Positions 44,345-51,661 of a stretch of DNA of 64,000 bases are shown here, one piece after another (within the stretch, counting starts at the first letter, position 1; every line of letters begins with the position of its first letter). The translations under genes and the position numbers were made by a program. The notes beneath the pieces are model-generated. The model was not told where the DNA came from. It made no database searches and was given only the letters and a program-made list of their open reading frames with translations. This DNA comes from Rhodobacteraceae bacterium WD3A24 (GTDB lineage Bacteria > Pseudomonadota > Alphaproteobacteria > Rhodobacterales > Rhodobacteraceae). The stretch lies in contig PUHN01000003.1 of assembly GCA_002967695.1 (NCBI GenBank), positions 62,001 to 126,000 of the forward strand, read 5' to 3'.

Positions 44345-46632
44345 GCCCGGATCGCCTCGCCGGCGCGCTCGGCCAGCCGGCGGGCCTGGTCGCGGCCGGG
44401 CAGGTAGGGATCGGGCCATGCGGTCTCCTCGTCGCCCAGGGCGACGGCCGAGTGCAGCGTCCAGTAGGGGTCGGCCAGGTGGGGTCGCGCCAGGCAGACC
44501 AGGTCGGCCCGGCCCGCCATCAGGATCGAGTTGACGTGGTCCATCTCGTAGATGTTGCCCACCGCCATCGTCGGGAGGTGCCCGTCATTGCGGATGCGGT
44601 CGGAAAACGGTGTCTGGAACATGCGGCCATAGACCGGCTTTGCCTGCGTCGAGGTCTGCCCGGCGGACACGTCGATGATGTCGGCCCCGGCCTGGCGGAA
44701 CATGGCGGCGATCTCGACCGCCTCCTCTGGCGTCACGCCGTCGTCGCCGGCCCAGTCATTGGCCGAGATGCGCACCGACATCGGCTTTTCGGCCGGCCAT
44801 GCCTCGCGCATCGCGCGGAACACCTCCAGCGGGTAGCGCATCCGGTTCTCGAGGCTGCCGCCGTATTCGTCCTCGCGGATGTTGGACAGCGGCGAGATGA
44901 AGGACGAGATCAGGTAGCCGTGCGCGGCGTGCAGCTCGATCATGTCGAAGCCGGCGCGCTCGGACATCCTCGTGGCCTCGACGAACTCCTCGCGCACCGC
45001 GTCCATGTCGGCGCGGTCCATCGCCTTGGGCACCTGGTTGCGCTCGGACCACGGGATGGCCGAGGCCGAGATAAGCGGCCAGTTGCCCTCCTTTAGGGGG
45101 GCGTCCATCTCTTCCCAGCCAAGCTGGGTCGAGCCCTTGCGCCCCGAATGTCCGATCTGGCAGCAGATCCGCGCGCGGCTCTCGTCATGGATGAAGTCGA
45201 CGATGCGCTTCCAGGCCGCCTCGTGCTCGGGCGCATACAGGCCCGGGCAGCCCGGCGTGATCCGGCCCTCGGGGCTGACACAGGTCATCTCGGTATAGAC
45301 CAGTCCGGCGCCGCCCTTCGCGCGTTCGCCCAGATGGACGAGATGCCAGTCCGTCGGGCAGCCGTCCACGGCCTTGTACTGCGCCATGGGCGAGACCACG
45401 ACGCGGTTCTCGACCTCCATCTCGCGCAGCTTGTAGGGGGCGAACATCGGCGCGCGCACGCTGGCATTGGCCGAGCGGCCCGCCTGCGTCTGGAACCAGC
45501 GCTCGGCCGATTCCAGCCATTCGGGGTCACGCATGCGCAGGTTCTCGTGGCTGATCCGCTGCGAACGGGTCAGAAGCGAGTAGTTGAACTGCACCGGGTC
45601 CAGGTCGAGATAGCGCTCGACCTCCTCGAACCACTCGGTCGAGTTGCGCGCCGCCGACTGCAGGCGCAGCACGTCGAGGCGGCGCTCTTCCTGATACCGC
45701 TGGAAGGCGGTCTGCTTGTCCTTCTCGCTGTGGAGGTACTCGGCCAGGGCGATGGCGCTTTCCATCCCCAGCTTGGAGCCCGAGCCGATCGAGAAATGCG
45801 CGGTCGCCGAGGCGTCGCCCAGCAGCACGAGGTTCTCGTGATACCACTTCTCGCACAGGACGCGGGGGAAGCTCAGCCAGGCCGAACCGCGGACATGGTT
45901 GGCGTTGGACATCAGCTTGTGCCCGCCAAGATGGTCGGCGAAGATGCGCTCGCAGACGGCGCTGTTCTCCTCCTTGCTCATGTGCTCGAAGCCGAACGCG
46001 TCATACGTCTCGGGGCCGCACTCGACGATGAAGGTCGCGGTGTCGTCGTCGAACTGGTAGGCGTGCGCCCAGACCCAGCCGTGCTCGGTCTTCTCGAAGA
46101 TGAAGGTGAAGGCGTCGTCGAATTTCTGGTGGGTGCCCAGCCAGACGAACTTGTTGCGCCGCACGTCGATCTCGGGGCGGAAGTGCTCGGCGAACTCGCT
46201 GCGGACCCTGGAGTTGAGCCCGTCGGCGGCCACGACAAGGTCGTAGTCGCGCATGTATTGCCGGGTATCGCCGGCCTCGGTCTCGAACTGCAGGTCAACG
46301 CCCAGCTCGCGCGCCCGGTTCTGCAGATCCAGCAGCAGCTGCTTGCGCCCGATCCCGCAGAAGCCATGCCCGGTCGAGACCGTCCGCACGCCCTTGTGGA
46401 TGACGGCGATGTCGTCCCAGTAGGCGAAATGCGAGCGGATCAGCGCCTCGCTTTCGGCGTCGTTGGCGCGCATGTTGTCGAGTGTCTCGTCCGACAGCAC
46501 GACGCCCCAGCCGAACGTGTCGTCGGGGCGGTTGCGCTCGATCACCGTGATCTCGTTGGCGGGGTCGCGCAGCTTCATCGAGATCGCGAAGTACAGGCCG
46601 GCGGGGCCGCCGCCGATAACCAGTGCCTTCAT
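44341..46632 (-). CDS. abmA: 2-aminobenzoyl-CoA monooxygenase/reductase (salicylyl-CoA 5-hydroxylase-like fusion)
   Basis: A 763-residue two-domain flavoprotein. Residues 1-390 form a flavin monooxygenase: [13 protein letters not shown] at 7-19, [15 protein letters not shown] and the second FAD motif [18 protein letters not shown]. Residues 400-760 form an Old-Yellow-Enzyme-type TIM barrel with [45 protein letters not shown] and [15 protein letters not shown]. This fusion and length match the Azoarcus evansii enzyme that hydroxylates then reduces 2-aminobenzoyl-CoA to an alicyclic ketone; the same architecture occurs in salicylyl-CoA 5-hydroxylases. It is first in the operon and overlaps the SDR. 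Co-localised CoA ligase, SDR and crotonase favour the anthranilate role. Confidence 0.86.
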   Translation of the reverse strand: MKALVIGGGPAGLYFAISMKLRDPANEITVIERNRPDDTFGWGVVLSDETLDNMRANDAESEALIRSHFAYWDDIAVIHKGVRTVSTGHGFCGIGRKQLLLDLQNRARELGVDLQFETEAGDTRQYMRDYDLVVAADGLNSRVRSEFAEHFRPEIDVRRNKFVWLGTHQKFDDAFTFIFEKTEHGWVWAHAYQFDDDTATFIVECGPETYDAFGFEHMSKEENSAVCERIFADHLGGHKLMSNANHVRGSAWLSFPRVLCEKWYHENLVLLGDASATAHFSIGSGSKLGMESAIALAEYLHSEKDKQTAFQRYQEERRLDVLRLQSAARNSTEWFEEVERYLDLDPVQFNYSLLTRSQRISHENLRMRDPEWLESAERWFQTQAGRSANASVRAPMFAPYKLREMEVENRVVVSPMAQYKAVDGCPTDWHLVHLGERAKGGAGLVYTEMTCVSPEGRITPGCPGLYAPEHEAAWKRIVDFIHDESRARICCQIGHSGRKGSTQLGWEEMDAPLKEGNWPLISASAIPWSERNQVPKAMDRADMDAVREEFVEATRMSERAGFDMIELHAAHGYLISSFISPLSNIREDEYGGSLENRMRYPLEVFRAMREAWPAEKPMSVRISANDWAGDDGVTPEEAVEIAAMFRQAGADIIDVSAGQTSTQAKPVYGRMFQTPFSDRIRNDGHLPTMAVGNIYEMDHVNSILMAGRADLVCLARPHLADPYWTLHSAVALGDEETAWPDPYLPGRDQARRLAERAGEAIRA

Positions 46633-46691
46633 CGTGAGGTCCTCCCCAACACATGGATTCGGGGGAAAGGATGCCAGCGGCCCGGAAATGT

Positions 46692-46717
46692 TTCAAGGTT
46701 AAAATTTCAGGCTTGAA
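46692..46717. promoter_or_regulatory. Candidate operator upstream of the monooxygenase/reductase operon
   Basis: Arms TTCAAG and CTTGAA frame a 14-bp AT-rich centre (GTTAAAATTTCAGG), about 60 bp before the abmA start in an otherwise GC-rich 137-bp gap. The position and palindromic form suit a MarR-family operator overlapping the promoter. The regulator is probably the one encoded at 43068-43607 or the divergently placed one at 46770-47327. Unproven. Confidence 0.42.
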
Positions 46718-46769
46718 GTATCCCGGCCACCCCTGCCCCGCCGGCGAACCCGTGCTCTGGCGTGCGAGC

Positions 46770-47327
46770 TCAGGCGCGCGGGTTGTAGTCGATGCAAAGC
46801 GCCGCGAGTTCTTCGCCCAGCAGCGACGCTTCCGCGCAGTGGCAATAGCCCGTGCTCGTGCCGCCCTCGAAATATGTGCAGTCGTTGCACGAGCCGAATA
46901 CCGGCGCCGCGCGTGCCGCGGCGAGTTCGGAGGTGGCGGTGCGCAGCGTGTCGAGAAATCGTGAGGCCTCGCCCGACGGAAGCTCACGTAACACGCGCGC
47001 AAGGGCGGCAAGGGGATCGTCAGCCAGCTTGGCCCGGCCAGCCTCGGTTACCTCGAAACGCGCGCTGCGACGGTCGGTATCGCTGGCATGGCGTTCCAGC
47101 AGGCCCAGCGCCACCAGCGATTTCACCGTCTGTGACGCCGTCCCGCGCGTTGTGGCATGGAATTCCGAAAAGGCCGACGGTGTCCGCGAGGCCCGGTTGG
47201 CCCGCGCGAAATAGCGCAGTGCCGTCCACTGCGCGGGTGTGAGATCCTGCGTGTCCGGGCCGCCCTGTGCCAGCCGCGCCAGATGCACCAACAACTCGGC
47301 AGCCGCCTGGGCGCTATCCTCCGACAT
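46770..47327 (-). CDS. MarR-like winged-helix regulator with C-terminal cysteine cluster
   Basis: A 185-residue protein. Residues 1-125 are a MarR-type winged helix (LTPAQWTALRYFARANR, ATTRGTASQTVKSLVALGLLER, DTDRRSARFEVTEAG). Residues 147-178 hold five cysteines in the pattern C147-x2-C150-x11-C162-x-C164-x13-C178 (SCNDCTYF, GYCHCAEAS, ALCIDYNP), suited to binding zinc or an Fe-S cluster. That suggests a redox- or metal-sensing regulator. It is divergent from rpoH, so its targets may include that sigma factor. The ATG at 47327 is preferred; one at 47348 adds seven residues. The sensing role is inference. Confidence 0.8.
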   Translation of the reverse strand: MSEDSAQAAAELLVHLARLAQGGPDTQDLTPAQWTALRYFARANRASRTPSAFSEFHATTRGTASQTVKSLVALGLLERHASDTDRRSARFEVTEAGRAKLADDPLAALARVLRELPSGEASRFLDTLRTATSELAAARAAPVFGSCNDCTYFEGGTSTGYCHCAEASLLGEELAALCIDYNPRA

Positions 47328-47436
47328 TTGGCAAGGCCCTTGTGTCATGGCAATCAAGTATCGTTTCGCTATCAGTTTGACAAGACCCCGTGGAAAATGT
47401 AATAGCGATGCGAAATCTCTTTGCCGGGGCCTTGCC

Positions 47437-48282
47437 ATGCAGCAGCGCGATTTTCAGACGAGCAACTACATCCGCACCGCCATGCGCCGCGAGATGCTCG
47501 ACCAGCAGACCGAGCACGCGCTGGCGGTTGCCTGGCGTGACCGGCGTGATCAGGCTGCGCTCGACCGGCTGATTCGCGCCCATTCGCGGCTGGCGGTCTC
47601 GATCGCGGGCAAGTTCCGCCGGTATTCCGTGCCGTTCGAGGATCTGCTCCAGCAGGGCAATCTGGGCCTGATGCGCGCGGCCGAGAAATACGACCCCGAC
47701 AACGGCGCGCGCTTTTCGACCTACGCGGCGTGGTGGATCAAGGCGTCGATGCAGGATTACGTGATGCGCAACTGGTCGCTGGTGCGCACCGGGACCAACG
47801 CCGCCCAGAAAAAGCTGTTCTTCAACCTGCGTCGGGTCCAGAGCCGCATGGACCGCGCCGGCGAGGGGGATTCCGCCCGGATCGTCGCCGATATCGCGCG
47901 CGAGTTGATGGTCTCCGAGGATCAGGTGGAGGCGATGCTGGGCCGTCTTGCCGGCCCGGACATGTCGCTCAACGCGCCCCAGGGCGATGGCCCCGACAGC
48001 CGCGACTGGATGGAACTGCTGGAGGACGACGCCCCGCAGACCGAGGAGGCCGTGCTCGACCGGATGGAACTGCGCCGGCAGCGTGGTCTGTTGCACGAAG
48101 CCGTCGCGGCGCTGCCCGAACGCGAGCGGCGGATCGTCGAGCAGCGCCACCTGCAGGACGAACCCAAGACGCTCAATCAACTCGGCGAGGAACTGGGTAT
48201 CTCGAAAGAGCGCGTCCGCCAGCTCGAGGAGCGCGCGCTGGACCGGATGCGCCATTCGATGCGCGACGCCATCGCGGCCTGA
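47437..48282 (+). CDS. rpoH: RNA polymerase sigma-32 factor (RpoH, RpoHII-like)
   Basis: A 281-residue heat-shock-type sigma factor. Region 2 is clear (VPFEDLLQQGNLGLMRAAEKY, RFSTYAAWWIKASMQDYV). The RpoH box follows as QKKLFFNLRRVQ from residue 124, which separates it from housekeeping sigma-70. Region 4 has the helix-turn-helix (LNQLGEELGISKERVRQLEERALDR, split across two segments). Rhodobacteraceae usually have two RpoH proteins; RpoHII serves heat and singlet-oxygen responses under RpoE. This gene resembles RpoHII by context and sequence impression, but I could not compare with both paralogues. The ATG at 47437 gives the normal length; the upstream open frame crosses the promoter region. 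Confidence 0.9.
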   Translation: MQQRDFQTSNYIRTAMRREMLDQQTEHALAVAWRDRRDQAALDRLIRAHSRLAVSIAGKFRRYSVPFEDLLQQGNLGLMRAAEKYDPDNGARFSTYAAWWIKASMQDYVMRNWSLVRTGTNAAQKKLFFNLRRVQSRMDRAGEGDSARIVADIARELMVSEDQVEAMLGRLAGPDMSLNAPQGDGPDSRDWMELLEDDAPQTEEAVLDRMELRRQRGLLHEAVAALPERERRIVEQRHLQDEPKTLNQLGEELGISKERVRQLEERALDRMRHSMRDAIAA

Positions 48283-48342
48283 TCGCCGCACGGAAAGTTC
48301 CCCCTTTACCGATTGGCCGCGGCGCCTACAGTCGGTGCTGGC

Positions 48343-48383
48343 GCGCGAAGCGCGGCGATCTTTGTCATCGCCGCGCTTCGCGC
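48343..48383. repeat. Perfect 17-bp inverted repeat downstream of rpoH
   Basis: GCGCGAAGCGCGGCGAT and ATCGCCGCGCTTCGCGC are exact reverse complements around the 7-base loop CTTTGTC, 61 bp after the rpoH stop. The hairpin is very stable, but no T-run follows in either direction. It may stop or protect the rpoH transcript, or be a REP-like element. Confidence 0.72.
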
Positions 48384-48454
48384 ATGTTGCACAGGCCGCG
48401 CCGAACAGGGTAGAGAGCGCGGCATTCTCGCACGCCCACGACGGAAGGAATGCC

Positions 48455-48526
48455 ATGCGACCCGACGCCTTTGCGACGACGCCTGCGATCCGTATGACGC
48501 CCGCCGCGGCGGGAGGTGCGGCATGA
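48455..48526 (+). CDS. Possible 23-codon leader peptide coupled to the TRAP small permease
   Basis: ATG at 48455 follows GGAAGGA and encodes 23 residues (MRPDAFATTPAIRM, then TPAAAGGAA). Its TGA overlaps the ATG of the next gene as ATGA. This arrangement suggests translational coupling or a regulatory leader rather than a functional protein. No similarity is recognisable and it is below the length where coding statistics help. Confidence 0.4.
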   Translation: MRPDAFATTPAIRMTPAAAGGAA

Positions 48527-49053
48527 GCGTGCCTGAATCCGGCGGGCGAAAAGGGTTTTCGCGCCAGATCGAGCGGCTGGTGCGGCTCTGGGCGCTGTTC
48601 GGCGGCGCAATCCTGATTTTCCTGGTTGCCGTCAATGTCTTCGAGGTGCTCACCGCAGCAACGCGCCCCCTGACGGGGTATCGTTTCTCGGGCTCGGTCG
48701 AAATCACCGAACTCGCGGCGGCGGCGGCGGCGTTCTGCTTTCTGCCGTGGTGCCAGTTGACCGACGCCAACGTGACCGCCGACATCTTCACCGCCCGCGC
48801 CGGGCCGCGAACCATCGCGGTGCTCAAGCTCGCCGCCGCGGTGGTGGCGATTCTCTTTGGCGGGTTGCTGCTGCGGCAGATGTCGCTGGGGGCGATCGAC
48901 CACCGTGAATACGGCTACTCCACCGCCGTACTCGACATTCCCGAATGGTGGGCTTTCGTGCCGATGGTGATATCGCTGGCGCTTCTGGTGCTGGCGGCCA
49001 TTGTCACGCTGATCGAGCAGGCCCGCTACGCAGCCACGGGGGAAGACAATTGA
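48523..49053 (+). CDS. TRAP transporter small permease (DctQ-like)
   Basis: A 176-residue membrane protein with four helices: LWALFGGAILIFLVAVNVFE, VEITELAAAAAAFCFLPWCQ, TIAVLKLAAAVVAILFGGLL and FVPMVISLALLVLAAIVTLI. The segment FSGSVEITELAAA matches DctQ. GGGAGG lies before the ATG at 48523; the open frame from 48313 is rejected because it crosses the hairpin. Its last codons overlap the dctM TTG start. No DctP receptor precedes it; rpoH does. Together with dctM it forms a TRAP permease whose binding protein must be encoded elsewhere. Confidence 0.86.
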   Translation: MSVPESGGRKGFSRQIERLVRLWALFGGAILIFLVAVNVFEVLTAATRPLTGYRFSGSVEITELAAAAAAFCFLPWCQLTDANVTADIFTARAGPRTIAVLKLAAAVVAILFGGLLLRQMSLGAIDHREYGYSTAVLDIPEWWAFVPMVISLALLVLAAIVTLIEQARYAATGEDN

Positions 49054-50417
49054 TAACCGATCCGGTTTTCCTCGGCTTCGCGGGGCTGGTCACGCTTTTC
49101 GCGCTGATCGTCCTGCGAATGCCGATCGCCTATGCGATGATCCTCGTCGGGGGCATCGGCACCGCCCTGGCGGTGCCCAACGGCACAACGATGATGATGA
49201 GCCAGCTCAAGACGCTGGCCTTCGGGCAGTTCTCCATCTACGACCTGTCGGTGATCCCGATGTTCGTGCTGATGGGCGCGCTCTCGACGCGGGCGGGCTT
49301 CAGCCAGTCGCTGTTCCGGGCCACCAACGCCTGGCTGGGCTGGCTGCGTGGCGGCACCGCGATGGCCGCGATCGCGGCCTGCGCCGGCTTCGGCGCGGTT
49401 GCCGGCTCATCGCTGGCCACGGCCTCGACGATGGGCAAGGTCGCCCTGCCCGAGCTCAAGCGCTACAACTACTCGGGCGCACTCGCGACCGGGTCGCTGG
49501 CCGCGGGCGGGGTGCTGGGCATCCTGATCCCGCCGTCGGTCGTCCTGATCGTCTATGCGATCATCGTCGAGGCCAACATCGTCACAATGTTCATGGCCGC
49601 GCTGATTCCGGGCCTGATGGCCGTGGTCTTCTTTCTGCTGACCATCGCCGTCTATGTGGCGATCTGGCCCAACGCCGGCCCCAAGGGCGGCGCGAAGGAC
49701 CGGCAGGATTTCCGCGAAGCCTCGTTGGGCGTGATTCCGATCCTCGTCATCTTCGCCGTGGTGCTCGGCGGCATCTATGCGGGCTTTTACAGCCCCACCC
49801 CGGCAGCGGCCGTCGGCGTGTTCCTCGTCTGGCTGATCGGCACGTTGAAGGGCCGGTTCACCAGGGGAGACATCCGCGGCAGCCTGCTGGAGACCGCCTC
49901 GACCAGCGGGATGATCTATCTGATCCTGCTGGGCGCCGAGTTGATGAAGATCTACATGTCGCGGGTTCGCCTGCCGCAGTTCACTGCCGACTGGATCTCG
50001 AATTCGGGGCTGGAGCCGATGACGGTGATGATCCTGCTGCTCGTCGCGCTGATCCTGCTGGGGATGCTGCTCGACAGCCTGTCGATGATCCTGCTGGTGA
50101 TCCCGTTCTTCTGGCCGGTGCTCTCCGAGATCAATGGCGGGCCCTACCAGATCGCCGAAGGGGCGGGCTTCGGGATGTCCACGCAGGATCTCAAGATCTG
50201 GTTCGGCATCCTCGCGCTCATCGTGGTGGAGTTGGGTCTGATCACCCCTCCGGTGGGGATGAACGTCTTCGTCATCTCGGCGCTGGCACGCGACACGCCC
50301 ATGAGCGAGACCTTCAAGGGCATCGTGCCATTCTTTCTGGTCGAGATTCTGCGGGTTGCCATCTTGCTGGCCTTCCCCGGACTGGTGCTCTGGCTGCCAC
50401 GGGTGCTTTCCGGCTGA
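49050..50417 (+). CDS. TRAP transporter large permease (DctM-like)
   Basis: A 455-residue DctM protein with about 12 membrane segments. Motifs: VIPMFVLMGALSTRAGFSQ, ACAGFGAVAGSSLATASTMG, GSLAAGGVLGILIPPSVVLI and LGLITPPVGMNVFVISALA. A TTG start at 49050 is chosen: it lies within TTGA, overlapping the dctQ stop, and has GGGGGAAG upstream; no suitable ATG exists before the first helix. A perfect terminator follows 50 bp after the stop. The substrate is unknown; many such proteins carry dicarboxylates or aromatic acids, which would suit the neighbouring catabolic block. Confidence 0.9.
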   Translation: MITDPVFLGFAGLVTLFALIVLRMPIAYAMILVGGIGTALAVPNGTTMMMSQLKTLAFGQFSIYDLSVIPMFVLMGALSTRAGFSQSLFRATNAWLGWLRGGTAMAAIAACAGFGAVAGSSLATASTMGKVALPELKRYNYSGALATGSLAAGGVLGILIPPSVVLIVYAIIVEANIVTMFMAALIPGLMAVVFFLLTIAVYVAIWPNAGPKGGAKDRQDFREASLGVIPILVIFAVVLGGIYAGFYSPTPAAAVGVFLVWLIGTLKGRFTRGDIRGSLLETASTSGMIYLILLGAELMKIYMSRVRLPQFTADWISNSGLEPMTVMILLLVALILLGMLLDSLSMILLVIPFFWPVLSEINGGPYQIAEGAGFGMSTQDLKIWFGILALIVVELGLITPPVGMNVFVISALARDTPMSETFKGIVPFFLVEILRVAILLAFPGLVLWLPRVLSG

Positions 50418-50468
50418 CGCGGCCCGGGGCCCGCGCCGCCCTTGTGCGCTGACCCGGCCCGCCATGCC

Positions 50469-50501
50469 GCCCCCGGCCCCGAACGGGCCGGGGGCTTTTT
50501 T
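50469..50501 (+). terminator. Rho-independent terminator after the TRAP genes
   Basis: A perfect 11-bp stem (GCCCCCGGCCC with GGGCCGGGGGC, loop CGAAC) is followed directly by six T residues. Confidence 0.95.
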
Positions 50502-50504
50502 AGT

Positions 50505-50519
50505 TGACTAATATTGTCA
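50505..50519. promoter_or_regulatory. Iron-box-like palindrome TGA-N9-TCA upstream of the Fe3+ transporter operon
   Basis: TGACTAATATTGTCA fits the TGA-N9-TCA consensus described for RirA-type iron boxes; Rhodobacterales are reported to use a related Iron-Rhodo box bound by IscR. A TTGACT that could act as a -35 element overlaps it (50504-50509), with TATTAC 15 bp downstream as a poorly spaced -10. It lies 150 bp before the binding-protein gene in an AT-rich patch. Recognition by a regulator is inferred. Confidence 0.55.
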
Positions 50520-50668
50520 GCTTCTATTACTGACTCCTGCAGTAGGAATTGAGCGCGCCGCCGCACATGCCGGCGCCGCGCGGGAGGCAGGCGCACGACG
50601 CGCGATACCGGGATCCTGTTCCTGCATTGATCGACCCAAGATCGAAGCAGTTACGGCAAGAGGACATC

Positions 50669-51661
50669 ATGAAAACCCTTCGCACCACGCTCATGGCCGC
50701 TGCGGCACTCGCCGCCGCCCCTCTCGGCGCGCAGGAGCTCACGCTCTATTCCGGTCGCGGCGAGACGCTCGTCGCCCCCATCATCGACACCTTCACCCGC
50801 GAGACCGGGATCGAGGTCAATGTCCGCTATGGCGGGACCGCCGAGCTGGCGATCCTCCTGCAAGAGGAAGACGACGCCAGCCCCGCCGACCTCTACTGGG
50901 CGCAGGACGTCGCCGCGCTGGGCACCGTCGCCGAATTGTTCGCGCCCCTGCCCGACAGCATCGCCGAGACCGTCGACCCCCGCTTCCGCGACAGCGAGGG
51001 CCGCTGGATCGGCACCTCGGGGCGCGCGCGCGTTCTGATCTACTCGACCGAACGGATGAGCGAGGAGGAGCTGCCCGACACCATGGCCGAAGCCGTGGAC
51101 GACCGCTATGAGGGCCGCATCGCCGTGCCGCCCACCAACGGCTCTTTCCTCGCCCATGTCACCGCGCTGCGCCATGTCGCGGGTGACGATTTCGCCCGCG
51201 AGTGGCTCGGGGATCTCGCCGCGCTCGACCCCGTCATCGTGCGCAACAACACCGCCGCGCATCAGGCCATCGCCAATGGCGAGGCCGATTTCGCGATCAC
51301 CAACAATTACTACCTGTCGCGCTTTCTCGCCGACGACGCCGACTTCCCCGTCCGCCACGCGCAGTTCGAGGCCGGCGATATCGGCAACCTTCTCATGACA
51401 GCGGGTATCGGCGTGCTGGAGAGCTCCGACGATCAGGAGGCCGCCTTCCGCTTTGTCGAGTTCCTGCTCAGCCCCGCGGCGCAGCAGTATTTCACCGGCA
51501 ATGTCTATGAGTTCCCGCTCGCGGGCGAGGGCATCCCGGCCTTCACGGGGCTCGGCGTGACCTATCAGGAGGCGCAGGACAACGCGCCCGACGTTGATCT
51601 CAACGCGCTCACCGATCTCGAGGGCACGCTCGAGATGATGCGCGACGCCGGGCTGCTGTGA
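50669..51661 (+). CDS. Fe3+ ABC transporter periplasmic binding protein (FbpA/AfuA-like)
   Basis: A 330-residue periplasmic ferric-ion binding protein. The signal peptide is MKTLRTTLMAAAALAAAPLGA. The mature part starts ELTLYSGRGETLVAPIIDTF, the classic FbpA opening. The iron-ligand tyrosine pair is at Y214-Y215 in ITNNYYLSRF; an upstream YGGTAELA region is also typical. The C-terminal segment FLLSPAAQQYFTGNVYEFPL is the family hallmark. An AAGAGGA precedes the ATG at 50669. The stop overlaps the permease GTG. It captures Fe3+ (probably with a synergistic anion) for import. Confidence 0.92.
   Translation: MKTLRTTLMAAAALAAAPLGAQELTLYSGRGETLVAPIIDTFTRETGIEVNVRYGGTAELAILLQEEDDASPADLYWAQDVAALGTVAELFAPLPDSIAETVDPRFRDSEGRWIGTSGRARVLIYSTERMSEEELPDTMAEAVDDRYEGRIAVPPTNGSFLAHVTALRHVAGDDFAREWLGDLAALDPVIVRNNTAAHQAIANGEADFAITNNYYLSRFLADDADFPVRHAQFEAGDIGNLLMTAGIGVLESSDDQEAAFRFVEFLLSPAAQQYFTGNVYEFPLAGEGIPAFTGLGVTYQEAQDNAPDVDLNALTDLEGTLEMMRDAGLL

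Noticed and set aside
46633-46769. A small gene in the gap between abmA and the cysteine-tailed MarR gene
   Set aside because: The only open frames are short, lack ribosome binding sites and overlap the palindromic, AT-rich promoter-like segment.
47377-47405. Possible sigma-70 promoter TTGACA-N17-TAATAG before rpoH
   Set aside because: The -35 is perfect and spacing ideal, but the -10 matches only three of six bases and rpoHII genes normally use an RpoE promoter, whose TGATC-type -35 I do not see here.
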